A DNA stretch of 64,000 nt, from contig CAAEFE010000066.1 of NCBI GenBank assembly GCA_900755095.1, forward strand, positions 9,246 to 73,245, written 5' to 3'. Origin of the DNA: an uncultured Bacteroides sp. (GTDB taxonomy: Bacteria > Bacteroidota > Bacteroidia > Bacteroidales > Bacteroidaceae). The notes under the pieces were generated by a model, which saw nothing but the letters and a program-made list of their open reading frames with translations, was not told the origin of the DNA and made no database searches. Positions 18,460-27,784 of the stretch are shown here, in pieces. Within the stretch, counting starts at the first letter, position 1; each line of letters starts with the position of its first letter. The position numbers were made by a program, and so were the translations under genes.

Positions 18460-19572
18460 TTACAAGTCCATATCTAGATCAATGTCTTGTCTTTCACCCC
18501 AATCTTCTACGCTTATCGTCAGTATCTGAATACCTACTTTTCCTACACGTGCCGTTACCTGATACACGTTGTTCCGACGGATCTCTGTAAAAGGTTGCGC
18601 TGTCGGACTACCTGTGCCATCAACCTTTGTTACGCTTTCAATTACTTTCCCGGTTATTCCGGTGACGTCCGAAGGCCCTTTTGGGACATTAGCCATACTG
18701 ATAGACAGTCGGTCGGAATAATCCGACTTGAATAGGCGTTCGGCTGTGTAGAACGAGCAAAGTAACTTCCGGTTTTCAGCTCCGGGAGCCGATGAATATG
18801 CCCAAGTTTCTGTAGTCGCAGCCGTCCAGCTATGCGTTAATAAATTGCTTTCCGACACGTCTTCCTTCACTTTTCCGTAGTTTTTTGAAGAGTCGGCGTT
18901 ATCACGCGTGCCGTTGCCCACGTTTCCCATAACGAAATAGCTATCGTGGGAAAAATTATGCAAGGTGACACTGGTGCTTCCGGCAGTATATCCGGTCACC
19001 GCCCCGCCGTCTATAGCTTCGATAAAGACATCTACCCGGGCTACGGCACGTTCGATCACCATTTGCACTGTTTTGGTTTCATCGGGTGCTATGGATATAT
19101 CCCGAATCACTCCTGTCATAGGCATTCCGGTCGCCGAAATAATCTGCCCGTCACTATTCAGTATGCTGGAGATGTCGTAAATCATCTCTTGCAATGTCAA
19201 AAGATTAGCTATGCCGTCAAGTTGGCTTGTGAGACTCTGCGGTTCGTTGGCAATAACTACGACCAGGATATCATTGCTGGAAGTCACTTCGAGAAGTTGC
19301 GCATCTATATCAGTAGCTGTCTCCGGAGTGCTCAACAGGATGTGTTCATTCACATCCAGCCTCACGCCACCGGGCGTACTGCCGAATACGATAAACCGCA
19401 TGGAGTTTATCTTCTCCTGTTGTTCCACATCCCTATTGTTCACCAAGTCGATGCTAAGTTGCGCCCTGGTAGTATGGGCAGGCAACTCATAAGCCACATC
19501 AGCTTCTCTACTACATGAGAACAAAAGGATGGTGGATGCCAGATAAATGATATGTAATAGCTTTTTTCTCAT
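18460..19572 (-). CDS. Minor fimbrial subunit lipoprotein (FimA/Mfa superfamily)
   Basis: 370 residues from the start MRKKLLHII, whose signal ends ILLFSC; an upstream in-frame ATG overlaps the previous gene and lacks a signal-like start. The body shows the FimA-like strand pattern (INSMRFIVFGS, DILVVVIANEPQSL, RAVARVDVFIEA) and a C-terminal NVYQVTARVG then VEDWGE segment seen in FimA/Mfa-type pilins. It starts two bases after the Mfa2-like gene ends. Probably an accessory or shaft-tip subunit. Confidence 0.75.
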   Translation of the reverse strand: MRKKLLHIIYLASTILLFSCSREADVAYELPAHTTRAQLSIDLVNNRDVEQQEKINSMRFIVFGSTPGGVRLDVNEHILLSTPETATDIDAQLLEVTSSNDILVVVIANEPQSLTSQLDGIANLLTLQEMIYDISSILNSDGQIISATGMPMTGVIRDISIAPDETKTVQMVIERAVARVDVFIEAIDGGAVTGYTAGSTSVTLHNFSHDSYFVMGNVGNGTRDNADSSKNYGKVKEDVSESNLLTHSWTAATTETWAYSSAPGAENRKLLCSFYTAERLFKSDYSDRLSISMANVPKGPSDVTGITGKVIESVTKVDGTGSPTAQPFTEIRRNNVYQVTARVGKVGIQILTISVEDWGERQDIDLDMDL

Positions 19573-19574
19573 TC

Positions 19575-20573
19575 TTAAACTTCCATCCCGTGGAGCCAAT
19601 GAATCCAGGTCCCCACGACAATACCAATTTGAAGGAATCCTCCTCCGGGTTTTTCAACAACTGTAAATATCAGGTTCCATTCACTCTGCCTGTCAAGATA
19701 CTCCTGAAAGGGAAGTTCCGTTCCGTCGTAACGGGAAACCGGCCGGGCAATGCTCAATAGTGTCATCAGATTGTAGCTCCAGACTTCGGCTTCGGTATTC
19801 GCATCCCTTATAATAAACTTATAATCCCATCCGCTCCTGTTGAGCAAACGCATCGTATTCAAGCGTGCGGACATAACCACGTCGGATATTTCACCCGGGC
19901 CTGTATAGTAAGGCACATAAGTAACCGGCCCTTGTCCTGTGGGTTCGTTTTCCCAGGAATAAACCGCATTTTCCGGTGCCTGAATTTCAAATGTATATTG
20001 TGTACCATCCACTTTATTTTCCTCATATCCCATTAACGCGAGATTAAACCGATTGGTGTCACGTATCAGGTTCACCGGATAAATTTTGTGGTTGGTATTG
20101 GATGGCAGGTGGTCCACTTCCACAACTTCTCCGAAGTAAAGATGCTGAAATTCGAAATTAACAACATCCGTCTCCCGCTTCAGGGATACAATGACTTGTT
20201 GGAGGGTGGTTGTTCCCGGCACCAGTTTATTACCTGCATTGTCCGAAAGCCGGAATCTGTCAGACAGACTTCCGACGGTCAGCACTTTATAACTTCCGAA
20301 ATCGAGCTCGTCGGTCAACGACATTCGATTTCCACCAACCAGCGCAGCAACCTTGGCACTTTTGGTGAAAAGCAATTTATCATCGCTATCGAACACAAGT
20401 ACATCCACCGATTTAACCTGCGGATTAAATGCATCCGCATATTCCATATTGTAGTCGAATACAAATTCCAACCAAAGCTCGCACCGTGGCAGGTCTTCGC
20501 GTATACTTTCGCACGAAGCCATACATAGCATCGAAGCAACGATAAGGAACAGCGATTTAGTTTTTCCGAACAT
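19575..20573 (-). CDS. FimB/Mfa2-family fimbrial anchor lipoprotein
   Basis: 332 residues from MFGKTKSLFL, with lipobox MLCMASC. The sequence PRCELWLEFVFDYNMEYADAF, VKSVDVLVFD and the C-terminal WNLIFTVVEKP strand are hallmarks of the FimB/Mfa2 family, which in Porphyromonas anchors the fimbria to the outer membrane and limits its length. It is separated from the major subunit gene by 275 bases containing a terminator hairpin, so it should be expressed at a lower level than Mfa1. Confidence 0.85.
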   Translation of the reverse strand: MFGKTKSLFLIVASMLCMASCESIREDLPRCELWLEFVFDYNMEYADAFNPQVKSVDVLVFDSDDKLLFTKSAKVAALVGGNRMSLTDELDFGSYKVLTVGSLSDRFRLSDNAGNKLVPGTTTLQQVIVSLKRETDVVNFEFQHLYFGEVVEVDHLPSNTNHKIYPVNLIRDTNRFNLALMGYEENKVDGTQYTFEIQAPENAVYSWENEPTGQGPVTYVPYYTGPGEISDVVMSARLNTMRLLNRSGWDYKFIIRDANTEAEVWSYNLMTLLSIARPVSRYDGTELPFQEYLDRQSEWNLIFTVVEKPGGGFLQIGIVVGTWIHWLHGMEV

Positions 20574-20796
20574 ATCTTTTCTTTTAGGGGGCAACCCTAT
20601 CGGTTTGCCATTTTATATTGTCAGAGATCTCTATTTTGTGACCTCCGGTTATTTCCTTTTTGGGGGCGCGCTTTGCATTTCATTGCATCTTGGATGCACC
20701 GGTATATTTCAGTGCTGTTTTTGGGAAGCCTGTCACCGGCTTGTTTTTACTTTTTTCGGCGGTCTGTTCCGCACGGAATACCTATTTTAAAAAAGT

Positions 20797-20824
20797 ACAG
20801 GGCAGGCAGTCCGCACTGCCCTGT
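20797..20824 (-). terminator. Terminator/attenuator after the major fimbrial subunit gene
   Basis: ACAGGGCAG and CTGCCCTGT form a GC-rich 9-bp stem with a 10-base loop; on the minus strand it is followed by a T run (ACTTTTTTA). It lies directly downstream of the Mfa1 gene and upstream of the Mfa2-like gene. The spacer from 20574 to 20796 shows no convincing gene. Confidence 0.8.
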
Positions 20825-20848
20825 TTTCTTTGAAAGTAAAGAGTTTAT

Positions 20849-22561
20849 TTAGATTTCGAAATTTGTAGTCCAGTATATCCATGGAGCAACTTTAATCTCA
20901 AAATGAAGATAAGCACCTTTCTTATCGATATCTTCTTCTTCATCCGGATCTTCGGGACCACCACCAGGATACCACGGTGTACCGTTACCATTCACCTTTG
21001 TCAGCGTAAGCGTATAATAGTTATTACGTACTACACCGTATTTTCCATACTCCATATAAGAGTTGGCTGCATTGTCATGACGAATCTCATAGTAGTAATA
21101 GTTGAGACTCTTTGGATACCAATAGATGCAACCTTCTTTTTTACACAGTTCACCACCATTCTGAATGTTGTTGTCGTCAAGAATAGCCTGCGTAAGGGAT
21201 GCAAAATCACCCGGATCATTGGCGGTAAGTTCAGATTTTATCTGAGTATAGAACAGTTCGCATGCCGAAACTAAAAGTTTCTCCTGGGCGGTCATAGGGT
21301 CTGAGGCTGTTTCTTTAGCTTTGGCAGGCGTATAAGCAGCCAGCAAGTCGGCAAAACTCTTGAAGTTTACAGAGTTAGTTCCATTAGGAAGACGATACCA
21401 GTCATTTCCTAAAGTAAATTCACCAGACTTCCAAGGTGCATACTGTCCCTTAAGTACCAGACGCGTAGCCGCACCGAACTTCTGATATCCTGCGGCCATC
21501 GTATTCTCGATACAGTATTTGTAATTATCACCTGCAGTCGCACTTTCAGCAACCCATTCCACCTTAGGTTCGCGAGTTGCAGCATCGAGTGTATTCTTAA
21601 TAATGCCTGTAAGATATTCGGTTCCACCCGCAGTCGTAAAGTTCGGGTCGACTGTATAGAAGTTACTTTTGTAGAATCCGGTAGTATGAGACGATGCTGT
21701 GGTAGTCTTCTTTGCAAAAGGATAGAACAGAGAGTTATAATAGTCTATAGTCCAGTTTCCAAAATCAAACTGTCCAAGACTTGCATTTGTTCCATCTTCA
21801 AAAGGTCCTACTTCTAATGAACCGCCAATCATAACCTCCAACTTTGCAGCAAGGCGTTCTATCTCAAGGGTAGCCGGATTACTTTTCGCTGCATTCTGAG
21901 CTTGCGCTTCCGATTTATAGTCGCTGACCAAAACAATCTTATCCGATACATCGAGCAGACATTCATCCTCCCATGCATGATTGGATGGATCTGAATCGGA
22001 GTCATCGTAGAATCCAACATTAATCATTGCACAGCCTTTGGAATGTACAACCTCCTCTACCAGATAAGCATTGTTGGGCTTAGTATTGTTTTCAGGAACT
22101 GTAATCATTCCATTGATGGTAGTATAGGTTGCACCCGCTGAAAGATTATCCAAGCGATCCTTTAATTGGTAACCCGGATTGGCTATAACAAGCAAATACT
22201 TAGTATTCGGATCCACTTTAACCGGAGTATTCGGGGTCGTAACTCCATTATTTGTTCCAAAAGAACTTGATCCCAATACCGTGGCATACTTAGTTGCCTT
22301 TTCATCCTTAGTCACCACCTTACTCGCATTGAACGTAATCAAATAGAGCTCATTAATCGCGCTTTCCTCCTCTAAAGCCGTCTGTTCACCAGAAGCACGT
22401 GAACCAGGCACTTTGGGATTAGTCAGACTAATTGATACGTAAGCTACATCATAACCTGCTCCCCCTTCAACCTCCGGATTTTCCTCCAGATTCTCATTTG
22501 AACAACTTGCCAGTGCCGCAACAGCCAGCAACGAAACTAAAATTGATTTAATCTTTAGCAT
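20849..22561 (-). CDS. Mfa1-family major fimbrial subunit
   Basis: 570 residues. A lipoprotein signal ends in ALASC (SNENLEENPE follows). The N-terminal region (VAYVSISLTNP, SAINELYLITFNASK, YLLVIANPG) matches Mfa1/FimA pilins, and the C-terminus ends with LTKVNGNGTPWYPGGG and WIYWTTNFEI. In the type V pilus model the lipoprotein reaches the outer membrane, is cleaved after an Arg in the N-terminal domain (R56 in VPGSRASGEQ is a candidate), and polymerises by strand exchange. It is preceded by the DUF3868 gene and followed by a strong hairpin. Confidence 0.85.
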   Translation of the reverse strand: MLKIKSILVSLLAVAALASCSNENLEENPEVEGGAGYDVAYVSISLTNPKVPGSRASGEQTALEEESAINELYLITFNASKVVTKDEKATKYATVLGSSSFGTNNGVTTPNTPVKVDPNTKYLLVIANPGYQLKDRLDNLSAGATYTTINGMITVPENNTKPNNAYLVEEVVHSKGCAMINVGFYDDSDSDPSNHAWEDECLLDVSDKIVLVSDYKSEAQAQNAAKSNPATLEIERLAAKLEVMIGGSLEVGPFEDGTNASLGQFDFGNWTIDYYNSLFYPFAKKTTTASSHTTGFYKSNFYTVDPNFTTAGGTEYLTGIIKNTLDAATREPKVEWVAESATAGDNYKYCIENTMAAGYQKFGAATRLVLKGQYAPWKSGEFTLGNDWYRLPNGTNSVNFKSFADLLAAYTPAKAKETASDPMTAQEKLLVSACELFYTQIKSELTANDPGDFASLTQAILDDNNIQNGGELCKKEGCIYWYPKSLNYYYYEIRHDNAANSYMEYGKYGVVRNNYYTLTLTKVNGNGTPWYPGGGPEDPDEEEDIDKKGAYLHFEIKVAPWIYWTTNFEI

Positions 22562-22618
22562 AATACAAAAAATTATTAGAATTAATACTTATATAATTTC
22601 CCACTTAATCAGTAAGTT

Positions 22619-24139
22619 TTACTTACCATTCTTTTTCATTTTAGCAGCATTAGCCTTCTTCCTGACTAATTCTTCCAGATTGCTCCTAGCTGCATCCAGA
22701 CCTGACTGCTCTGCAAACTTCAAATACTTCTTCGATGATTCATAATCTCCCTTCATTAACATTAATATTCCCATAGCATTATTATATTCCGGCAAATTCT
22801 TATTCGAATTCACCATGTCCAGATAACGTTCAGCCGAAACCAATTCATTACGTGATAAAGCGGCAGTAGCAGCATTTATATTTGCAATCTCACTCTGCGG
22901 ATACATCTGGACAGCCGTTTCGAACACATCAATAAATTCTTGCGAGCCTGTCGGATAGGTATTAGCTACCAAAAACATTTCATTCAAGCTCAAATTCTGC
23001 GGACGCGTCTTGATAATCTCTTTTGCTTCCTCCACACTAAAATCCCTCACTTCGTAATTCACTTTGCAGATAGCCACACGCAAACTTGGGAAAATATACT
23101 TCAACAAGTATCGGTAAGGTGTCCCTCCGTGAAGTTGCATCAGTTTTGTTTCTCTTCCTTTTTCAATAGGTATGTTCCTGATAATATCCAGCACTTCGTC
23201 TTTATATTCCAATTCGATTGTTTCAAGCGCCTTCTCCAGTCCGTCCCAGTTTTCACCTCCAAAGACAATGTAGTATTGGTTTCTCGGAAAATCGTATCTG
23301 CATGCCAGATAATCCCGGAGCGCCATGGCACGTCCTTCAGACAGACGTTTATTCGCTGCCAATGTTCCTTCCGGAGAAGCATAACCGATAATATCCAAAC
23401 GGTTCACTTTCACATTCGGATCGGACTTCAGCTCATCGATCATCTTGCGGATTTTAGCCAGTTCCTGAGGGTTATTCATGTATTCGGGACGAATATTGAC
23501 TTTATTCACCTCGAAATCCAGAAAACATTCCGCTTGAACATCCCGTTGTTTGATTTCTTCCGCTTTCGGTTGCAGATAAGCAAACTGAGGAGCCACTACG
23601 TAAGGCGTCCATACACGTTCCAACGTCACTTTGCCAAATTCCTCGATGTTCATTAATGCCATTTCGCCGCAACCACATTCGTCATGCTGCACGTCCAGAC
23701 GCGCATTCTTCATCCATGATTCGAACGGAACCAGATATTGATACCGAATCGTATCATTTCTTAGTTTTCCAGCTTTTTCCACTATATATGGCTTCTCGTA
23801 GTTTCTCTTCTCTTTGGCACTCATCAACGCAAGCTCACGCTCATACGCCAGATACTCGTCACGACCTTTAATAGAAACTTTCGGAAGATTCTGTGTGTAT
23901 CCGGGAGTCACCAGTCGCGGAATAAAATCCATTCCCCGGGCAGATTTCACTTTCACATTATTCAAAACAAAATCTATATCGACATGAATAAAATCACCTT
24001 TCTGTTCCAACCGCACCGGATTCACAGTAATGCCACCTTCGTAAGAGCGGGATTGAGCCATAGCTGTGTTTATATTCAGGCTGCAAACCACCAACATACA
24101 CACAAGGAAATCTATTTTTCTTATTATCATACTCCTCAT
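22619..24139 (-). CDS. DUF3868 / OmpA-like protein of the fimbrial locus
   Basis: 506 residues with a signal peptide (NINTAMAQS). Residues about 30-190 match DUF3868, a β-rich domain with VKSARGMDFIPRL. The middle is OmpA_C-like (VNRLDIIGYASPEGTLAANKRLSEGRA), suggesting peptidoglycan contact, and the C-terminal quarter has TPR-like helices (NAATAALSRNELVSAERYL, GILMLMKGDYESSKKYL). Such proteins sit at the head of Bacteroides Mfa-type loci and probably form an envelope scaffold for fimbria biogenesis. The start overlaps the DUF3575 stop (TAATG); a second Met three codons later is possible. Confidence 0.82.
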   Translation of the reverse strand: MRSMIIRKIDFLVCMLVVCSLNINTAMAQSRSYEGGITVNPVRLEQKGDFIHVDIDFVLNNVKVKSARGMDFIPRLVTPGYTQNLPKVSIKGRDEYLAYERELALMSAKEKRNYEKPYIVEKAGKLRNDTIRYQYLVPFESWMKNARLDVQHDECGCGEMALMNIEEFGKVTLERVWTPYVVAPQFAYLQPKAEEIKQRDVQAECFLDFEVNKVNIRPEYMNNPQELAKIRKMIDELKSDPNVKVNRLDIIGYASPEGTLAANKRLSEGRAMALRDYLACRYDFPRNQYYIVFGGENWDGLEKALETIELEYKDEVLDIIRNIPIEKGRETKLMQLHGGTPYRYLLKYIFPSLRVAICKVNYEVRDFSVEEAKEIIKTRPQNLSLNEMFLVANTYPTGSQEFIDVFETAVQMYPQSEIANINAATAALSRNELVSAERYLDMVNSNKNLPEYNNAMGILMLMKGDYESSKKYLKFAEQSGLDAARSNLEELVRKKANAAKMKKNGK

Positions 24140-24711
24140 TATTTAATTACATAAATAAGTGACACACTTGCTTTAGTAGGCCCGAAATAGTTTTTGCTGC
24201 TTTCCTTTAATCTCGTACCACAAGTAGAGCAAGGATATTTGTCATATACAATGTGCGCATATCCCACTCCGACAGATGTTTCTATACTCCAGCGTTTTTT
24301 CAGAATCCACGAATATCCTACGGAAAAGCCACCACCATAAAGATATCCCTGATAACGCGTATGCTGCATATTGTCACTGATAAAAGACCAGTCGGGCCAT
24401 CCCCCTACATTGAAATCGGCATAATGTCCGTGCATTCCGATAAACATACGGCGAAAACTCTCACAAAACCAGTAACGAACTTCGGGTTGTATCCCCCAAT
24501 GACGGAGGCGTTTGCCGTCGGAAAGTTTCCACGGATTATAATTGACCGGAATGTCCAGCGTCCATTTACGCGCCAGTCCGATCTCCAACCCCAAATTCAT
24601 GGTAGTGGTAGCGTCATACAGCAGATTGCTTTTCAACGCAACCTTCTGGGCATAACCCTCGGAAATAGCACATCCGAGCATGAATAATATGGGTATAACA
24701 ACTTTCTTCAT
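24139..24711 (-). CDS. DUF3575 outer-membrane β-barrel-like protein
   Basis: 190 residues: signal peptide ending SEGYAQ, then alternating β-strands of a small barrel (LKSNLLYDATTTMNLGLEIGL, GIQPEVRYWFCESF, GYLYGGGFSVGYSWIL) ending with the strand ASVSLIYVIK. This matches DUF3575, regularly encoded just upstream of DUF3868 in Bacteroides fimbrial operons. I infer an outer-membrane partner of the fimbrial assembly apparatus. It begins 21 bases after the decayed gene at 24733-25491. Confidence 0.85.
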   Translation of the reverse strand: MKKVVIPILFMLGCAISEGYAQKVALKSNLLYDATTTMNLGLEIGLARKWTLDIPVNYNPWKLSDGKRLRHWGIQPEVRYWFCESFRRMFIGMHGHYADFNVGGWPDWSFISDNMQHTRYQGYLYGGGFSVGYSWILKKRWSIETSVGVGYAHIVYDKYPCSTCGTRLKESSKNYFGPTKASVSLIYVIK

Positions 24712-24732
24712 TTATATCACATTTACTGTTAT

Positions 24733-25491
24733 TTATTGCCCCAATTGAGTAACATCTATTTTTATGCGTTGCACATTACTGATGCCCGTTTTAACGGAAG
24801 ACGCCATTGTTGTGAGATGTACGATTCCGTTTCTGGAATCCGCCTCTATATTGGGCAATACCTTAATATATATCTTACCGTCTTCAACGATAATGCGTTC
24901 TTCTCCTGTATGTTCCTCCGGCATTACGGAAGAATACAGACGGATCCAATTTTTAGCACTTTCATCCACTTCGCCCGTAAGGCAGAAATAATTGATTTCA
25001 TGCACCTCCGAATTTGAATTTTCAGTAGGCATGAGCTGAAGCGTACTTCCCGCAGCAGGAACAGCTTTCCTTTGTCTAATATGAACTTCTTTTTCCAAAT
25101 TTCCTGTTTTTAATGTTAGATACACATCATCCTGTCACCTGTTTCTCTTTGTCCTTCTTCATACTACATCAACCAGTCAGCCCCCATCTGTTACCGATGT
25201 TATTACCAGACCAAGTCCCTTGATGTGCAGACAGGTATTGTTCTGAATGCCGGACTCATACATAATATAATTCATGGAGATTGATTCTTGAGTGTCACTA
25301 TAAGAGAGAGAGCCAAGCCAAGGATTGCTCAACGGCATAATCAACAACTTGGCATATATATCCGCACAAGTTGTCACTTTCGGTGTTAATTGAAAGAGAG
25401 TGCCGGTCACATTCGACCCCTGCACACACACCACAGATAATAAAAAAATCAAATATAAAAAACTGATTGTAAGTTTTGTTATTTCTCTCAT
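24733..25491 (-). pseudogene. Decayed secreted protein with BACON-like repeat, head of fimbrial operon
   Basis: Two open frames look like pieces of one gene. The upstream piece (25177-25491) starts MREITKLTIS with a good signal peptide and ends SVTDGG*. The downstream piece (24733-25125) begins VYLTLKTGNLEKEVHIRQ, which is mid-domain. If one G is dropped from the GGGGG at 25181-25185, the first frame continues as DGADWLM, then a TAG stop, then YEEGQRETGD. A further shift joins to DVYLTLKTGN. ADWL...YLTLKTGN...VHIRQ is the pattern of a BACON domain. That implies two frameshifts and one nonsense codon. Two independent small genes is the alternative. Confidence 0.6.
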
Positions 25492-25937
25492 TAATTCTCT
25501 AATATACTTTCCTCTACTTCTTATATATTTCTCTTTTTGCTTTTCTCTCAGGACAATATTTTTGTCCAAATCTCATATTGCAAATTTCGGAATATTAAAG
25601 GAGATACAAAATTGTATTCATTTCTGTTACAGAGAATCAATTTAGAATAAAGGGACTAATTATGTAGGTAGCGAACAACAAGGTTACGAAATTCACAACA
25701 AAAATATTCAATATCCTCATTTCTTTCGATATGCGAACATTTTAAAATTCCCAAGTTTCTTTCATAAAAACTTGGACAATAGAGGGAAGTTATAGTTTTC
25801 CGTGTCATTTAGACACAACTTAGGCACAAATTAGACAAAAGAACTAACTATTTTATACAACAAAATAAGCTAATAACTTGTATAATTTGTGCCTAAATGA
25901 CAAAATACTCAATTTCTGTATATATATAACTATCAGA
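25492..25937. promoter_or_regulatory. AT-rich intergenic region with inverted repeats upstream of fimbrial operon
   Basis: No gene seen in 446 bases. It holds a perfect 13-bp inverted repeat TAGGCACAAATTA (25821-25833) / TAATTTGTGCCTA (25883-25895) around a 49-base AT-rich segment, and a smaller hairpin CCAAGTTT (25751-25758) / AAACTTGG (25768-25775). A near-consensus promoter for the fimbrial operon is on the minus strand: TTTG (25610-25607), an 18-base spacer, then GAAATTTG (25588-25581). Confidence 0.45.
25581..25610 (-). promoter_or_regulatory. Candidate fimbrial operon promoter
   Basis: The minus strand reads TTTG, 18 bases, GAAATTTG, close to the Bacteroides TTTG-N19-21-TAnnTTTG pattern but with GA in place of TA. 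It lies about 85 bases before the signal-peptide start at 25491. Confidence 0.35.
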
Positions 25938-26480
25938 TTATAAGGTTTTACGCTCAGTTTCCGTAGGTGCCACCTCATCAGGAATACTGAATTCGCGATT
26001 AGCAAACAGATCAGCAAGTCCTGAAATTTGTTTCAGACGTAACAATTCATCACGATCCATACCAATATTTTTCATTATCCATTGATCGGACATACCTGCC
26101 TTATCAAGCTCCGCAACAATGTTGCACATCAATTCAATGTTATGCATTCCACGCGCACGGTTGTGCCGGATTGTTGAACTCATACGGTTAGACAAGTCTT
26201 TGTCTATCACCACAATCGGCAACAAACCGTTTTCACGCTTATAGATTCGTTGGGAAGTCTTCAATACCGTATAGCGATGGTAACCATCCACCAGGATATA
26301 ACGGTCTTCATCTTTATTGTAGTAACATACACATGGCATCGTAAAGCCATCTTCCCAAATAGAAAGTTCCAGCAACTTCATTTCAGGCGGTGCAACGACA
26401 TTCGGATTATAATCGTTCGCATATACTTTTTCTACGGGCACCGCTTTTACCTCGTAAACAGGGCTTTTATCTACACTCAT
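25938..26480 (-). CDS. ParB/sulfiredoxin-fold protein, IbrB-like
   Basis: 180 residues. An N-terminal ParB-like domain runs to about residue 110, with VEKVYANDYNPNVV, DGYHRY at 65-70 (the ParB/Srx nucleotide-binding signature) and SSTIRHNRARG at 101-111. A short helical tail follows (MSDQWIMKNIGMDRDELLRL) like a ParB HTH. It overlaps the PP-loop gene by four bases (ATGA). The pairing of a DUF3440 PP-loop protein with this ParB-like protein matches IbrA/IbrB of E. coli, described as regulators of immunoglobulin-binding proteins, though the biochemistry is unsettled. Not a chromosome-partition ParB: no ParA is present and it is too short. Confidence 0.82.
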   Translation of the reverse strand: MSVDKSPVYEVKAVPVEKVYANDYNPNVVAPPEMKLLELSIWEDGFTMPCVCYYNKDEDRYILVDGYHRYTVLKTSQRIYKRENGLLPIVVIDKDLSNRMSSTIRHNRARGMHNIELMCNIVAELDKAGMSDQWIMKNIGMDRDELLRLKQISGLADLFANREFSIPDEVAPTETERKTL

Positions 26481-27781
26481 GATACTATGATTCTATATTG
26501 TTCCATAATTTGACTTCTCTTACTCATCTCCTCCTTTGTAGGTGAGAATCCCATATATTTGCAGGCATGGTCATTCTTAAGAATACAAACGCACATTCGC
26601 TTATACGTGGGTATTTCTTTGAATTCCGGAATGTCGATATCATCCTGATATTCCATACGTACCGGTTTTTTCAACGTTTTGTAGTTACTGTTGTCCATAA
26701 CGATAATTGGTACTTTCGCATCAATCAGCTTTTGGATGGTGGCATCACTTAGGCATCCGCCTTTTGTCCGCCAGAAATTCACGCTCACTGAAAGTTTCCG
26801 TAGATAATTCTTCCTCGCCCGCTCCGGCAGAGTAGACAACAAAAAATACATAAACTCGCGCCATGTATATCCTTCGGGAAGTTTCACCGATTGCCATCCC
26901 ATTGCATGAGTACCACCATACATACCGGTAAAGTTCACACCGTTCACCCTTCCCACCATTTTACCCCAGGTATTAGGATCAAGCACCCGGTAAAGCTGCA
27001 AACTCTCTTGTGCCTCATTAATAAAGGGACTTGCTACACGCTGACGCTCCAGATTGACTCCGGCACGATAATAAAGATCGTATAAAACATTATAATCCCA
27101 CTGGAATTTTCCATTGGCAGTCCATACATCCGTTGTTTTCCAGTCATAAATAGGGTAGGCATTATAAATATCGTTCCCTACTTTTGAAGTCCATTTATAT
27201 TTATGATACATCTGGAATTTACGGCTCATATAGATACATCTCCACCGATTGAAACTTTCCTGTGTACGAATCCCAATCAGACAACAAGTGCGCACTGCAT
27301 CATTTTTATTATGTATCCATTGCGCAAAACGCATCTGAAATTCATAATCCCACATGGTTGTATTATAAAAAGGAAAATCTTCTTTGGTCATTGCCTTTTT
27401 CGGCATGGAACGAACCCATATATTCTTTTTGCTGTCTTCCCACGGACGCCAAAAAGATTGATACATCGAGGTGCAGGTAGCCACACGGAAAGGGATGCAT
27501 ACCCGGTATACATCCAAAATATCCTTATTGGCCTCCAGCATCCGGTCTACATAGTCAATGGTCATTTTATACTGGATCTCATAATCCATGTGAAAAACTC
27601 CCAAACGTACCTTCAGGTTATTCTTCCGGATATAATCGATACACATATTCAGCAGTACCCCGCTGTCTTTACCTCCGGAGAATGACACATATATATTATC
27701 AAATTCATTAAATATAACTTTCAGTCGTTCTTGTGCTAATTCATATACATTCTTTGTGCCTGCTATTTTCTTTTTCGTCAT
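26477..27781 (-). CDS. PP-loop / PAPS reductase-like protein (DUF3440), IbrA-like
   Basis: 434 residues. The PP-loop ATP-pyrophosphatase motif SGGKDS is at 35-40 and a C-terminal DUF3440-type region follows with many Trp/Tyr (MYGGTHAMGWQSVKLPEGYTW is typical). The family resembles phosphoadenosine phosphosulfate reductase and DndC-type enzymes, so AMP-activation of a substrate is plausible. A Cys pair (CVCILKNDHACKYMGF) near the C-terminus could bind metal. It starts 3 bases after a GNAT gene and overlaps the ParB-like gene, forming a tight three-gene operon. The substrate is unknown. Confidence 0.82.
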   Translation of the reverse strand: MTKKKIAGTKNVYELAQERLKVIFNEFDNIYVSFSGGKDSGVLLNMCIDYIRKNNLKVRLGVFHMDYEIQYKMTIDYVDRMLEANKDILDVYRVCIPFRVATCTSMYQSFWRPWEDSKKNIWVRSMPKKAMTKEDFPFYNTTMWDYEFQMRFAQWIHNKNDAVRTCCLIGIRTQESFNRWRCIYMSRKFQMYHKYKWTSKVGNDIYNAYPIYDWKTTDVWTANGKFQWDYNVLYDLYYRAGVNLERQRVASPFINEAQESLQLYRVLDPNTWGKMVGRVNGVNFTGMYGGTHAMGWQSVKLPEGYTWREFMYFLLSTLPERARKNYLRKLSVSVNFWRTKGGCLSDATIQKLIDAKVPIIVMDNSNYKTLKKPVRMEYQDDIDIPEFKEIPTYKRMCVCILKNDHACKYMGFSPTKEEMSKRSQIMEQYRIIVS

Positions 27782-27784
27782 AAG

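Noticed and set aside
25938..27781. Dnd-type phosphorothioation module
   Set aside because: Only a PP-loop protein is shared with Dnd. DndB, DndD and DndE homologues and a cysteine desulfurase are absent, and the PP-loop protein is of the DUF3440/IbrA type.
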